A stretch of DNA of 44,848 nucleotides, taken from an uncultured Planctomycetota bacterium (GTDB lineage: Bacteria; Planctomycetota; Phycisphaerae; Phycisphaerales; UBA5793). The position numbers and the translations under genes are program-made. The DNA lies in contig CAADHA010000047.1 in NCBI GenBank assembly GCA_900696685.1, positions 1 to 44,848 on the forward strand. The letters run 5' to 3'. The notes under the pieces are model-generated. The model was not told where the DNA came from. It was given only the letters and a program-made list of their open reading frames with translations, and searched no databases. How positions within the stretch are numbered: the stretch's first letter is position 1; each line of letters begins with the position of its first letter. Below, piece by piece: positions 25,778 to 34,636 of this stretch.

Positions 25778-27208
25778 CTACGACACCTCGCCCACCTCCC
25801 CTGCTTGAGCGCGGCCCGGCGCCATCGTTCCCTCGATCAATCCCGGTTGCCAGATTTCTTCGAGATCCTGATCGTCCGTCGCCTTGCGCATCAGGAAGTA
25901 CAGGACCGTCGTTACGCACCAGAAGTAGGACAGCACCCATCCCGCCACCAGTCCCGCCGCCGCCGTCCGCCAGAGCCCGATCAGCCCCCCCGTCATGCGG
26001 TGAGTGCCCGTGAGCGACCACAACTCATCCGGCGGCAGGATTTGCGTGATCGAGGCGTTGCGTCCCATCGCATCAATCGCCGGCGACGATACGATCAGCC
26101 CCGCGCCCCATGCCGCAAAGCCCACCGCTACGGCCGCGACCAGAGCCACCACCAGCAGGCCGAAGACGCCCTGCACGAACGACGCCGCCCCGTACACCAC
26201 CCAGTGAAGCGGGCGATTGCGCACGAATGAGAACGCCCGGGCGAGGGCATCGGGCGCATCAGCCGACTCGACGGCGACGGCCGGGACGAACAGGGCGCCC
26301 GCAATCAGCGTCAAGAGGAGCAGGCATGCGGCGATCGCCGATCCAAGCAGCGCCAGGCCGTAGAGCACCGCGCCCACGAGGTTCAGCCCCGGAACCGCGA
26401 GCAGCAACCCGCCCAGCGCGAGGGCGACCGCACCGATCGCCAGCCCCGCCAGCGGAAGACCCGGCGCCCCCACAATCGCGATCCACCGCCGCAGCGCGAA
26501 GGTCAGCGCCTCCGTCCACGGGATGTACCGCTCGACCGCAAACTGGCACGCAGCCGCACGCGACATCGCGGCGCCGCCGATGAGCAGCACCAGCAGCGCC
26601 CAGACGCCGAACACGATCGCAAACCCGAGGTGGTGCTCGAAGAGCAGCCCTGGAATGCGCAGCATCTCCACGACGTGTGAGAGCACCAGGCCGCATTCGA
26701 GGCGCACGGCCGCTCGAAGCAGGTCGCGCGTGTGATCCACGACCGCGCGCGAGGCCGCGTTGAACACGCCGGACGGTTCCACCGTCCGGATCATCATCCG
26801 CGCGCCGTCCACTTCGAGCCGCACGTCCGCCCGCTCCTCGGCCGTCCGGGCGCGAAACGTCTGCTCGATCGCCCGGCGCACCGCGACGGGGCTGAGCGCC
26901 TCTCCGGCCGACATCTTCTCCGCCTGCTCGGCCGAGACCAGGTTGCGGTTGCGCAGGATCGGCCTGAGCGTCTCTTCGACGAGCCGCTCGCCTGCGGGCG
27001 CCGATCCGAGGCCGTTCGGTCCGACCGGCGATCCGAAGATCGCGTCCCACATCGTCCCCGTCGCCATCAGCACGACCACGAGGACGAATCCCATGATGAT
27101 CCGATTGGGCGCAAGCGAGAGCGCCAGCGCCCGCGGCAGGCGAGTGATCAGGAGGATGCTGCTCCAGTTGACCTGATCAACCGTGACGCTTCGGTTCGGT
27201 TCATTCAT
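25778..27208 (-). CDS. multi-pass membrane protein of unknown function
   Basis: A 476-residue protein I cannot assign to a named family. It has one hydrophobic segment near residues 38-55 (IIMGFVLVVVLMATGTMW), a soluble region of about 120 residues, then roughly six membrane helices from about 190 to 440 (for example FAIVFGVWALLVLLIGG, AVYGLALLGSAIAACLLLL and GLLVVALVAAVAVGF). The stretch with AARAFSFVRNRPLHWVVYG-like sequence between helices resembles poorly characterised bacterial membrane proteins with repeated helix pairs. It probably shares a transcript with the glycosyltransferase 43 bases downstream. Start ATG 27208 has only a weak AAGG signal. Confidence 0.75.
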   Translation of the reverse strand: MNEPNRSVTVDQVNWSSILLITRLPRALALSLAPNRIIMGFVLVVVLMATGTMWDAIFGSPVGPNGLGSAPAGERLVEETLRPILRNRNLVSAEQAEKMSAGEALSPVAVRRAIEQTFRARTAEERADVRLEVDGARMMIRTVEPSGVFNAASRAVVDHTRDLLRAAVRLECGLVLSHVVEMLRIPGLLFEHHLGFAIVFGVWALLVLLIGGAAMSRAAACQFAVERYIPWTEALTFALRRWIAIVGAPGLPLAGLAIGAVALALGGLLLAVPGLNLVGAVLYGLALLGSAIAACLLLLTLIAGALFVPAVAVESADAPDALARAFSFVRNRPLHWVVYGAASFVQGVFGLLVVALVAAVAVGFAAWGAGLIVSSPAIDAMGRNASITQILPPDELWSLTGTHRMTGGLIGLWRTAAAGLVAGWVLSYFWCVTTVLYFLMRKATDDQDLEEIWQPGLIEGTMAPGRAQAGEVGEVS

Positions 27209-27295
27209 GGCTCATGCTACCTTGGGCGTGCCGGCCGTGCAAGCGGCGTAACGTGTCCCGATCGGCGGCCCCGGAGACGGGCAGGAGACCGCCCC

Positions 27296-27324
27296 TTGCC
27301 TTTTCCCCATAAGGCGTGGATTCT
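27296..27324 (+). promoter_or_regulatory. candidate promoter upstream of lemA
   Basis: TTGCCT (27296-27301) and GATTCT (27319-27324) with a 17-base spacer, about 45 bases upstream of the LemA GTG start, in the divergent gap with the membrane-protein gene. The match to consensus is modest. Confidence 0.3.
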
Positions 27325-27369
27325 ACTTCATCGTCCCAACGCCTTGGCGCCGCTTGAAAGGAGAACGCC

Positions 27370-27936
27370 GTGGGAGCAGCCGTTATCGCACTACTGGTCT
27401 TCGCCGGAGCCTTCGTGGTCCTCTTTCTCTGGGCCATCGGAGTCTTCAACTCCATCAAGCGCAAGGAGATCGCCGCCGAGACGGCATGGTCCGACATCGA
27501 CGTCCAACTTAAGCGCCGCTATGACCTGATCCCCAATCTCGTCAACACCGTCAAGGGCTTCGCCGCCCATGAGAAACAGACGCTCGACGCCGTGATCTCG
27601 GCCCGGGCCAAGGCGGTCAACACCACCGGCGTCGCCGCCAAAGCCCAGGCCGAAGGCGAACTGAGCCAGGTCCTCGGCCGCCTGATGATGCTCAGCGAGG
27701 CGTACCCCGACCTCAAGGCCAACCAGAACTTCCTCGCCCTCCAGGAGGAACTCACCAGCACGGAGAACAAGATCGGTTTCGCGCGCCAGCACTACAACCG
27801 CACGACCCAGCAATACAACGAACAGATTGAGACTTTTCCCGGCGTGCTCATCGCCGGCCTGTTGAGTTTCAAGGAGCGCGAGTACTTCGAGTTGTCCGCG
27901 CCGGCGGAACGCGAAGCGCCGAAGGTGGAGTTCTGA
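27370..27936 (+). CDS. lemA: LemA family protein
   Basis: The 188-residue protein has one N-terminal membrane helix (AVIALLVFAGAFVVLFLW) followed by the LemA helical-bundle domain, seen in WSDIDVQLKRRYDLIPNLV, the KGFAAHEKQTLDAVISARA segment and ENKIGFARQHYN. LemA proteins are membrane-anchored and of uncertain function. They are often next to M48 metalloprotease genes, as here. GTG 27370 is preceded by AAAGGAGAA. It is the first of three same-strand genes with the protease and an anchored unknown protein, although the 294-base gap after it holds a long inverted repeat. Confidence 0.95.
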   Translation: MGAAVIALLVFAGAFVVLFLWAIGVFNSIKRKEIAAETAWSDIDVQLKRRYDLIPNLVNTVKGFAAHEKQTLDAVISARAKAVNTTGVAAKAQAEGELSQVLGRLMMLSEAYPDLKANQNFLALQEELTSTENKIGFARQHYNRTTQQYNEQIETFPGVLIAGLLSFKEREYFELSAPAEREAPKVEF

Positions 27937-27945
27937 TATCGAAGG

Positions 27946-28223
27946 CCAACCGTGGAGACACAGAGAGCACAGAGGACCCACACAGAGAATGGTGCGGAGA
28001 GACGGAATGGCCGCAGAAAGGCACAGAGTGCACAAGGGGCGGATGGGTTGGTCGATGCGGTCGGGCGGGCCTCGTCCCTAGGCTCGCTGTCGAATCACGC
28101 GCAGCAACCACTTGACCCAATTCACTCCTGTTCTGTGACTCTTGTGCCTCTTGCGCCTCCTGTGCCTCTTTGCGGCCATCGAATTCTCTTTCCCCTCTGT
28201 GTGCTCTGTGTCTCGGTGGTTTG
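27946..28223. repeat. long imperfect inverted repeat with CACAGAG-rich arms
   Basis: This fills the 294-base gap between lemA and the M48 gene. The left arm (27946-28036) and the reverse complement of the right arm (28137-28223) share, in the same order, GAGACACAGAG, a second CACAGAG, AGAGAA, ATGGCCGCA and AGGCACAG. The arms are separated by about 100 bases of unlike sequence. No reading frame of note is present. Purine-rich GAGACACAGAG-type repeats occur between genes in other environmental bacteria. The element could be a REP-like or miniature mobile sequence, or form an RNA fold. It ends 7 bases before the M48 start, which has no SD. Confidence 0.75.
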
Positions 28224-28230
28224 ATTTCCC

Positions 28231-29328
28231 ATGCCCGAAGCGATTCACACTGAGAATCCGGCGATCCGCGGCCTGCCGCCGAACGTGACTTTTCACGACC
28301 TGATCCGCCGCAACAAGCGCCGAAGCGCCCTGCTCATGCTCGGCATGGGGCTGCTCGTCGTGGTGGTCGGCATGGCGGCGACGGCTCTTGTCGCGGTCTA
28401 CGCGGGTTTCGCCGGCGACGGAGTCAACCTGGCTCAGTCGCTCGTTCTGGGCGCGGTCGCGGCGGCGATCGTGGCCGTCCTCGCGGGCACGTGGAGTTTC
28501 TACGGCGGTTCGAAGGCCATTCTCGCCCTGTCCGGCGCCAAGGAGATCGCCAGGAAGGACGATCCCCAGTTGTACAACGTCGTCGAGGAACTCGCCATCG
28601 CCGCGGGCATCCCGCCCCCCAAGGTCTACCTCATCGACGACACAGCACTCAACGCGTTTGCCACCGGACGCGATCCGCAGCATGCTGCCGTCGCTATCAC
28701 CAGGGGCCTGCGCGAGAGACTTTCCCGCGATGAACTCGCGGGCGTCCTGGCCCACGAGGTATCACACATCCGCTTTTACGACGTCCGCTTTGCCATGCTG
28801 ATGGCGACGATGGTCGGGCTGATCGTTTTCGCCTCCGACGCCGCGCTTCAGATGATGCGCATTCACTTCTGGCACGGCGGGGGGCGGCGCTCCTCGCGGC
28901 GCTCCAGCGGCGACAACAAAGGCGCGGCGATCCTCATGATCGTCGTCTTCGTCATCGCCCTCATCCTCATGATCATCGCGCCGACGCTCGCGATGATCAT
29001 CCGCATGGCAGTCAGTCGCGAGCGAGAGTATCTCGCCGACGCCGGGGCGGTCGAACTGACGCGCTACCCGCAGGGTCTGATCGGCGCGCTGGAGAAACTC
29101 GGCTCCTGCCGCGAAGTGCTTGAAGTCGCCAACCGCGCCACGTCACACCTCTACATCGTGAACCCGATGAAGAGCGCGCTCAAGGGGCAGGGGCACGAAC
29201 TCAACAGCGCATTCCGCACGCACCCGCCGCTGCACGATCGCATCGCGCGCCTGCACGCGCTGATGGCTCCGCCGGCCGCGTCCGAACCACGGTCGCCTGC
29301 GATGGAGAAGAGCCGTGGGCGGCCTTGA
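28231..29328 (+). CDS. M48 family (HtpX-like) membrane metalloprotease
   Basis: A 365-residue zinc protease facing membrane-protein quality control by analogy with HtpX. Two N-terminal membrane helices (about 35-60 and 75-100) precede KVYLIDDTALNAFATGRDP, the HEVSH zinc motif (in GVLAHEVSHIRFYD, near residue 173), a third helix, an arginine/serine-rich loop, a fourth helix and the third zinc ligand in SREREYLADAGAVELT. The C-terminal FRTHPPLHDRIARL is the usual M48 tail. No SD precedes ATG 28231; the inverted repeat ends just upstream. It overlaps the next gene by 14 bases. Confidence 0.94.
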   Translation: MPEAIHTENPAIRGLPPNVTFHDLIRRNKRRSALLMLGMGLLVVVVGMAATALVAVYAGFAGDGVNLAQSLVLGAVAAAIVAVLAGTWSFYGGSKAILALSGAKEIARKDDPQLYNVVEELAIAAGIPPPKVYLIDDTALNAFATGRDPQHAAVAITRGLRERLSRDELAGVLAHEVSHIRFYDVRFAMLMATMVGLIVFASDAALQMMRIHFWHGGGRRSSRRSSGDNKGAAILMIVVFVIALILMIIAPTLAMIIRMAVSREREYLADAGAVELTRYPQGLIGALEKLGSCREVLEVANRATSHLYIVNPMKSALKGQGHELNSAFRTHPPLHDRIARLHALMAPPAASEPRSPAMEKSRGRP

Positions 29329-30019
29329 GTTCCTCATCATCATTCCGATCATTCTCATCGTCCTCGCGCTTGCCTGGCTGGCGTGGAAGGCCGAGCAGAA
29401 GCGCCGCGATGAGTTGGCCGCCCTCGCGCGGCGGCTGGGATTCCGCTTCAATGCCGGGCGCGATCGCTCCCACGACGAACGTTACTCACACTTCGAAGTC
29501 TTTCGCCGCGGACACAGCCGCTGCGCGCTCAACGTGTTGACGGGCGAGATCGAGCACCACGGCGCCCGCTGGCCGGTGATGCTCGGCGACTTCGAGTACA
29601 AGATCACGACATCCAACGGCAAGACGACGACCACCACGACCTACCGCTTCAGTTTCTGCATTCTCCACCTGCCCTTCCCCGGCGTGCCCGATGTGCTCAT
29701 TCGACCCGAAGGACTCTTCGATCGCCTCAAGTCGATCGTGGGCTTCGATGACATTGACTTTGAGTCCGCAGAGTTCAGCCGCGCCTTCTACGTTGCGTCG
29801 CGCGACCGGCGATTCGCGTACGACCTCATCGATCCGCGCATGATGGAGTTCCTGATGACGACCCGTCCGCCGCTCGTGGACATGGAACAGGGGCGGATCC
29901 TCCTGGCCGACGGCCGGACGCGATGGTCGCCGCAGCAGTTCGAGTCGCAGTTGCAGTGGGCCCTGTCGTTCCTCGACCATTGGCCGCGCCACGTGGTCGA
30001 TGCTCTCCGTCGCCGATGA
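29315..30019 (+). CDS. membrane-anchored protein of unknown function downstream of M48
   Basis: A 234-residue protein with a single N-terminal helix (FLIIIPIILIVLALAWLAW) followed by a charged linker and a soluble domain of about 190 residues. The domain has strands in HSRCALNVLTGE and TYRFSFCILHLPFPG, a KTTTTTT linker, and a C-terminal helical part. The layout resembles small DUF3137-like anchored proteins, but I cannot confirm the family. GTG 29315 overlaps the protease end by 14 bases and has GGAG before it, so the two are coupled. A role with LemA and the protease in the envelope is inferred from position. Confidence 0.75.
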   Translation: MGGLEFLIIIPIILIVLALAWLAWKAEQKRRDELAALARRLGFRFNAGRDRSHDERYSHFEVFRRGHSRCALNVLTGEIEHHGARWPVMLGDFEYKITTSNGKTTTTTTYRFSFCILHLPFPGVPDVLIRPEGLFDRLKSIVGFDDIDFESAEFSRAFYVASRDRRFAYDLIDPRMMEFLMTTRPPLVDMEQGRILLADGRTRWSPQQFESQLQWALSFLDHWPRHVVDALRRR

Positions 30020-30085
30020 TCCCGAGGCAGTTCACGCCCCACGACTCGCTCGAAGACGCGATCATCGTGCGCGTACGATCAGATC

Positions 30086-30106
30086 GTGAAGGCCGCCGGC
30101 TTTCAC
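30086..30106. terminator. hairpin between convergent genes
   Basis: GTGAAGGCCG pairs with CGGCTTTCAC (one G-U pair) around a very short loop. It lies between the convergent unknown gene and thioesterase gene and overlaps the thioesterase stop codon. On the plus strand GTTTGT follows after a few bases. A bidirectional terminator is plausible. Confidence 0.45.
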
Positions 30107-30552
30107 GGCACGTTTGTAAAAGGAGTCGGTCTTCCCGACTCGTCCACCGCCACGAAGGTCATCTGCGCCTCGGTGACATCGACGGTCTCGCGCGTCGCAA
30201 AGCGCTCGACCTGCACGAAGACTTTGACCGTGATGCTCGTCGTGCCGACGCGGATCGTCTGCGTGTGCAGGTTGACGATGTCGCCGACGTGGACCGGCGC
30301 GTGGAAGATGACCTTGTCGAGGGCGACGGTGACCCAGCGGTGCGGCCCGTGCTTTCGGGCCTCGATGTATCCCGCCTGGTCGATGTAACTGAGAATGACG
30401 CCGCCGAAGATCGTGCCGAGGTTGTTCGTGTCGCGCGGCATGGTGATGAGGCGCAGCGAAGGCACGGAGCTGCTCAGATCCCACTTCGCCGGCGGCGGAG
30501 CCTCTCCGCCGCCTGGCGCGCGCCCGACCCGTTTTGACGTTTTCTTCGCCAT
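30103..30552 (-). CDS. acyl-CoA thioesterase, hotdog fold (YciA/BACH type)
   Basis: A 149-residue hotdog-fold enzyme that hydrolyses acyl-CoA to free acid and CoA. The family motif MPRDTNNLGTIFGGVILSYI is seen at about residues 38-57. WVTVALDKVIFHAPVHVGDIV follows, with the conserved FHAPVHVGD. The first about 25 residues (KKTSKRVGRAPGGGEAPPP) are a basic, flexible extension beyond the usual domain. ATG 30552 follows GGGGAG. It starts 40 bases after the OppB-like gene and may be co-transcribed with it, without an obvious functional link. Confidence 0.88.
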   Translation of the reverse strand: MAKKTSKRVGRAPGGGEAPPPAKWDLSSSVPSLRLITMPRDTNNLGTIFGGVILSYIDQAGYIEARKHGPHRWVTVALDKVIFHAPVHVGDIVNLHTQTIRVGTTSITVKVFVQVERFATRETVDVTEAQMTFVAVDESGRPTPFTNVP

Positions 30553-30592
30553 CCGCGCCACTCCCCAATGCCTGGAGCCCGGTGCATCCCCT

Positions 30593-31576
30593 TCACGCCT
30601 GCTCAATCCTCGGATCCACCCAGCGGTAGAGGATATCGACCGTGAGGTTGAAGAGCACAAGCATCGTTGAATAGGTCAGCACGACGCCCATGATCAGGAA
30701 GAGGTCCTTGTTGAGGACCGAGTTGACGAAGTGCTGCCCGAGACCTGGAATGTTGAAGACCTTCTCAACGATGAACGAGCCGGTCATGACGTAGGCCGCG
30801 GCGGGCCCGAGATAACTGAGCACCGGCAGGAAGGCGACTTTGAGCGCGTGGCGCAGCACGATGCGCGTTTCCGACACGCCCTTGGCGCGGGCGGTTCGGA
30901 TGAAGTCGGCCGAGAGGACTTCGATCATGCCCAGGCGGGTGAGCCGCGCGATGTAGGCCGCGAAGGGCAGGCTCAGCGTCAGCGCCGGAAGAAGCAGGTC
31001 GCGCGGCGAGCCCCAGTGCGCCACCTGCACCCACTCGAGCCAGACGGCGAAGACGATCAGCAGGGCCGTGCCGATCACGAAACTCGGCAGGCTGATGCCG
31101 ATGAGCGCCACAAGTAGCGATGAAACATCCATCCAACTTCCGGGCCGCACCGCCCCCACGACGCCCGCCGCCAGCCCGATCGCAAGCGCAAAGACAAGCG
31201 CGACCAGGCCGAGCACGATGCTCACCGGCAGCGCGCCTCCGATGATCTCATTCACGGACCAGTCTTCGTACTGGAGGCAGGGGCCGAGGTTGAAGATCGG
31301 CCTCTCGGCCGCCGCTTCATCACCGCCGCCCCGGCCGCGATCGCGCAGCCAGGCCAGCCCCGACGCCTGGTCGAGGTAGGAAATGTAGAACTTGAACGGG
31401 TTGTCAAGGCTGTACTGCGCTTTCATTGCCTCCTGCACCTCGACGGGCGGCCGGCGGCCTTCGGGCTTGTCGAGGGGATTGCCCGGCAGAAGCCACGCCA
31501 GCGCAAAGGTCACGGTGTAGATGACAAGCAGGATGAGCGGCACCTGGACCAGGCGTCGAATGAGCATCGCCGTCAT
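30593..31576 (-). CDS. oligopeptide/dipeptide ABC transporter permease (OppB/DppB type)
   Basis: A 327-residue inner-membrane permease. The N-terminus MTAMLIRRLVQVPLILLVIY and the TFALAWLLPGNP segment are typical of the DppB family. The EAA-type cytoplasmic loop is DFIRTARAKGVSETRIVLRHAL, and six helices are visible. A glycine/arginine/aspartate-rich insert (about residues 78-92) enlarges the first periplasmic loop, and an aspartate- and glycine-rich loop of this size is not usual. An SD AAGGGGG precedes the start. The binding-protein gene lies 16 bases upstream; the partner permease (OppC) and ATPases are missing from the window. Confidence 0.92.
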   Translation of the reverse strand: MTAMLIRRLVQVPLILLVIYTVTFALAWLLPGNPLDKPEGRRPPVEVQEAMKAQYSLDNPFKFYISYLDQASGLAWLRDRGRGGGDEAAAERPIFNLGPCLQYEDWSVNEIIGGALPVSIVLGLVALVFALAIGLAAGVVGAVRPGSWMDVSSLLVALIGISLPSFVIGTALLIVFAVWLEWVQVAHWGSPRDLLLPALTLSLPFAAYIARLTRLGMIEVLSADFIRTARAKGVSETRIVLRHALKVAFLPVLSYLGPAAAYVMTGSFIVEKVFNIPGLGQHFVNSVLNKDLFLIMGVVLTYSTMLVLFNLTVDILYRWVDPRIEQA

Positions 31577-31592
31577 GCGCCGCCCCCTTGGT

Positions 31593-33473
31593 TCATCGCA
31601 CGACCTCGAGTTCGTGGAGGAACTGCGTGAGGCGAGGGTGGGTCGAGATGTTCCGCAGCCGCGCGGGGTCGTACATGTACAGCGTCACCTGGTGAAAGAG
31701 CGGCAGGAGCGGCGCCGCATCGTTCTCGATCATCGCCTCCGCCTCTTCCAGCAGTCGCATCCGCTTCTCCGGATCGAGTTCGGCGTCCGAGCGCGCCATG
31801 AGGTCATCGAAGACGGGATTGGAGTAATTGCGGTCGTTGTTGCTGTTGCCGGTCCGGTGGATGTCGAGGAAGGTGGTAGGGTCGCCGTAGTCGCCGAACC
31901 AGTTCCCGCGCGCCACCATGAAGTTGTGCTCGACGAGGTGGGTGCCGGCCACTTTCGTCTCCTCCTCGCGCAGCCGCGTCCGCACGCCCAGTTCGCGTTC
32001 CCACATGTTGGCGATCGCCTGGGAGATGGCCTTGTGCTCCGTCGAAGAGGGAAAGAGAATCTCGACGGTCGGGAACGGCGAGCCGGACTCGTCCTCGACC
32101 AGGCCGTCGCCGTTGCGATCGCTCCACCCCGCCTCGGCGAGTTCGCGGCGCGCCATGGCGGGGTCATATTGAAGTCCCTCGGCGCCGCTGAAGCCGGCGA
32201 TCGAACCCGGGGGAATGAGCGTGTGCGCCACCGGCTGGCCCATTCGCGTTACGCGATCGACGATCGCGTGCTTGTCCACGCTTCGCGAGAATGCCCGCCG
32301 CACTCGTGCATCCTTGAACGGGTTGAACGCCCCGCTGTTGAGAGTCGGCTGGCAATTGAAGTTGAAGAAGTAGGTTCCGTAGGCCGCGAAGGCGTGAATG
32401 TCGTTGCGCTCGCCGGGCAGCGGCGGCGACTCTCGCGCGAGGACCGCCATGATCTCGTTGTACCCAAGGCCTTCCGCTTCGAGTTCGTCAGAGCGAGCGG
32501 CATTGCGAACCATGTAGCGTTGCTTCTGCGCCATCATGTCGGCGCGGTAGTCCACGCTCACGTCGCTGAGCCAGTCGATCGATCCCGTCTTGTAGGCGAG
32601 CACCGCCGTATTCGCATCTTCGACGTACACGCAGAGGACCGAATCAGAACCGACACTTCCGGCGTTCCAGTAACGATCGTTTCGTTCGAGCCGCAGGTCG
32701 CGCTTGTAGCGCCACACGCTGAGCACATAGGGGCCGTTCCCGATCAGGTGAGGCGGCTTGGTCCAGCCGTGGCGCTGCCGCAGGCTTCCGGTCGCGGGAT
32801 CGAGGCTCACGTGCGCCTCGACCGTCGGAGGATGGACCGGCATGAAAGGCCCGAAGGCGAGCAGGTCAAGCATGTAAGGCGTGGGCACCTCAAGCGTAAC
32901 GATGAGCGTGCGATCATCCTGCGCCGCAAGGCCAACTGTTTCGTCGAAGCGCCGGCGAGCCTCGTCAAGCCGCTGCTGCGCCAGTTGCCGCCGCCGCACC
33001 TCGCTGAGCCCGCGTGCCTCTTCGACGAATGTGGCGAGCTGGCCGCGGCGCCAGTTGAAGAATTCCTGTCCGCCGCGGAGCCTGTAGAAGAGATCGGCGT
33101 ATCCCGCGGCCGTGTCGGGAAAGAGCGCCCGCCGCCAGGCGTAGACGAAGTCATGCGCCGTCACCGGATCGCCATTGGACCATCGCGCATTGCCGCGCAG
33201 ATGAAATGTGTAGGTGAGGCCGTCGGCCGAGATGTCCCACGACTCTGCGACGCCGGGGAGGATCTCAAAGGTGTCGTTGTCCCAGCGGACAAGTCCTTCG
33301 TAGATCGAGTCGGCGATGCGGAAATCCTGGAGCCACGACATCCGCTGAGGATCGAGGGTGTGAACCTCTCCGCGATTGATGAACGTGAGGTCGGCGGGCT
33401 GCCGCGGCCTGTCGAGCAGGACAGCCGCCGCCAGGAGGGCGAGCAGCAGCAGAATCGGCAGGATCGCCCGCAT
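31593..33473 (-). CDS. peptide ABC transporter substrate-binding protein (OppA/SBP_bac_5)
   Basis: A 626-residue extracytoplasmic solute-binding protein, longer than the usual 530-550. The N-terminal hydrophobic segment (ILPILLLLALLAAAVLL) is a signal peptide or anchor without a lipobox cysteine. The domain opens at TFINRGEVHTLDPQRM, with IYEGLVRWD, GVAESWDISADGLTYTFHLR and WSNGDPVTAHDFVYAWRRAL, all family hallmarks. An arginine- and glutamate-rich helical insert of about 45 residues near position 130-185 (with EEARGLSEVRRRQLAQQ) explains the extra length. ATG 33473 is preferred over the TTG two codons upstream; no clear SD is seen. It lies 16 bases upstream of the OppB-like permease. Confidence 0.93.
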   Translation of the reverse strand: MRAILPILLLLALLAAAVLLDRPRQPADLTFINRGEVHTLDPQRMSWLQDFRIADSIYEGLVRWDNDTFEILPGVAESWDISADGLTYTFHLRGNARWSNGDPVTAHDFVYAWRRALFPDTAAGYADLFYRLRGGQEFFNWRRGQLATFVEEARGLSEVRRRQLAQQRLDEARRRFDETVGLAAQDDRTLIVTLEVPTPYMLDLLAFGPFMPVHPPTVEAHVSLDPATGSLRQRHGWTKPPHLIGNGPYVLSVWRYKRDLRLERNDRYWNAGSVGSDSVLCVYVEDANTAVLAYKTGSIDWLSDVSVDYRADMMAQKQRYMVRNAARSDELEAEGLGYNEIMAVLARESPPLPGERNDIHAFAAYGTYFFNFNCQPTLNSGAFNPFKDARVRRAFSRSVDKHAIVDRVTRMGQPVAHTLIPPGSIAGFSGAEGLQYDPAMARRELAEAGWSDRNGDGLVEDESGSPFPTVEILFPSSTEHKAISQAIANMWERELGVRTRLREEETKVAGTHLVEHNFMVARGNWFGDYGDPTTFLDIHRTGNSNNDRNYSNPVFDDLMARSDAELDPEKRMRLLEEAEAMIENDAAPLLPLFHQVTLYMYDPARLRNISTHPRLTQFLHELEVVR

Positions 33474-33553
33474 GGTCAAAGCGTAGAGCCGCCGCCGCCT
33501 TGAATCGAAGCGGATCGCGGGCGGACATCAACTGCACTCTGCGCCGGCGGTTC

Positions 33554-34636
33554 TCAGCGGTCGAAGGCGGACTCGATCGATCCGGCGGCAATGCCCCAGG
33601 TGCGATTGCCGTACACCGGCCCATCTTCGGCGAGCCAAAGCGACTTGATCGCCGCCTCGGCATCATCAAAGCGGCCGGCGCCGACGGCACTGGTCACGCG
33701 CGTCTGCGTGCTGTCGCGCTTGCACAGGAGGTTGAGCAGGTTCTCGCTGATGCGTGCGAGATCGGCGTAGGCCGCACGATCCTGCGTCGAAATGCGACCC
33801 GCCTTGCCGTGGCGAACCGTCAACAGCAGTGCCGAAGCGGCGGCCTCGGCCATCTTCCGCTCGTGCGTGGCGATCGCCTGCCCGCCGAACATGTCAATGA
33901 CGTAGCGCTTCTGCATGCGCTCCAGGCCGATGCGGATGACCTCGACGTGCGCCGTCTGGCCGGCCTTGTCCACCCGGTGCGCCTGGCGCACCAGGCCTTC
34001 GGCAAGCGTCTCCACGGCATTTCCAGCGTTGGGAAGCCCCGCCGCGGCGGCGACGGCCGCCCTCAGAACCTGCGCATCCGCCTCCGTCGCAATGGCGTCG
34101 CGGAGAATGCGGCACATCGCCTTCTCACTGGCGACCGCGTTGACGTACGCATGCCGGTCCTGGCGAATCGCCAGCATCGAGCGCTCGAGGGAAGCAGCCG
34201 CGGCGTAGCGAAGCGCCGGCTCGCGCGCCTGGAGCGCTGAGGCCAGCGCCGCATCCGTCTCATCGCTCGCAATCGGGCCAAGCAGCCAGATCGAAGCCTG
34301 CCGCACCGCCATTTCGGCTGACTGGTCCGCGGCCAGTGCCGCCAGACCCGGCGTCACGGCCGCGTTGAATGCCGTCCGAAAAGTCCGCGACGTATCCCGC
34401 CGCACCGACGCCAGCAGCGCCCGCCTCGCTTCGGCCATGCTTCGGCTGTCACCCGACTTGAGGTCGGCAAGAGTCCGCCGCGCGAAGTCGGTCAGCGCAG
34501 CCTGCTGCTCGGGGGTAAGCGGCCGGGCCGTGGTGTAGAGATCCGGTGGCAACTGCCCCATTACGGCGCGGTTGGGCAGAAGCGCCAGAGCCGCACACAA
34601 CAGAAGGGCACAGGTTTCTCGCCTGGGAAACAACAT
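33554..34636 (-). CDS. secreted HEAT-repeat-like protein of unknown function
   Basis: A 360-residue protein with a signal peptide (ALLLCAALALLPNRAVMGQ) and an all-helical mature part. Paired helices with alanine-rich hydrophobic faces, such as VRQASIWLLGPIA, LRYAAAASLERSML and LRAAVAAAAGLPN, look like HEAT/ARM repeats. No catalytic motif is visible. A GGAGG SD precedes ATG 34636. It reads away from the large TPR-like gene at 34850 and is 80 bases upstream of the peptide-binding protein gene, on the same strand. A scaffold or binding role in the envelope is inferred from fold only. Confidence 0.75.
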   Translation of the reverse strand: MLFPRRETCALLLCAALALLPNRAVMGQLPPDLYTTARPLTPEQQAALTDFARRTLADLKSGDSRSMAEARRALLASVRRDTSRTFRTAFNAAVTPGLAALAADQSAEMAVRQASIWLLGPIASDETDAALASALQAREPALRYAAAASLERSMLAIRQDRHAYVNAVASEKAMCRILRDAIATEADAQVLRAAVAAAAGLPNAGNAVETLAEGLVRQAHRVDKAGQTAHVEVIRIGLERMQKRYVIDMFGGQAIATHERKMAEAAASALLLTVRHGKAGRISTQDRAAYADLARISENLLNLLCKRDSTQTRVTSAVGAGRFDDAEAAIKSLWLAEDGPVYGNRTWGIAAGSIESAFDR

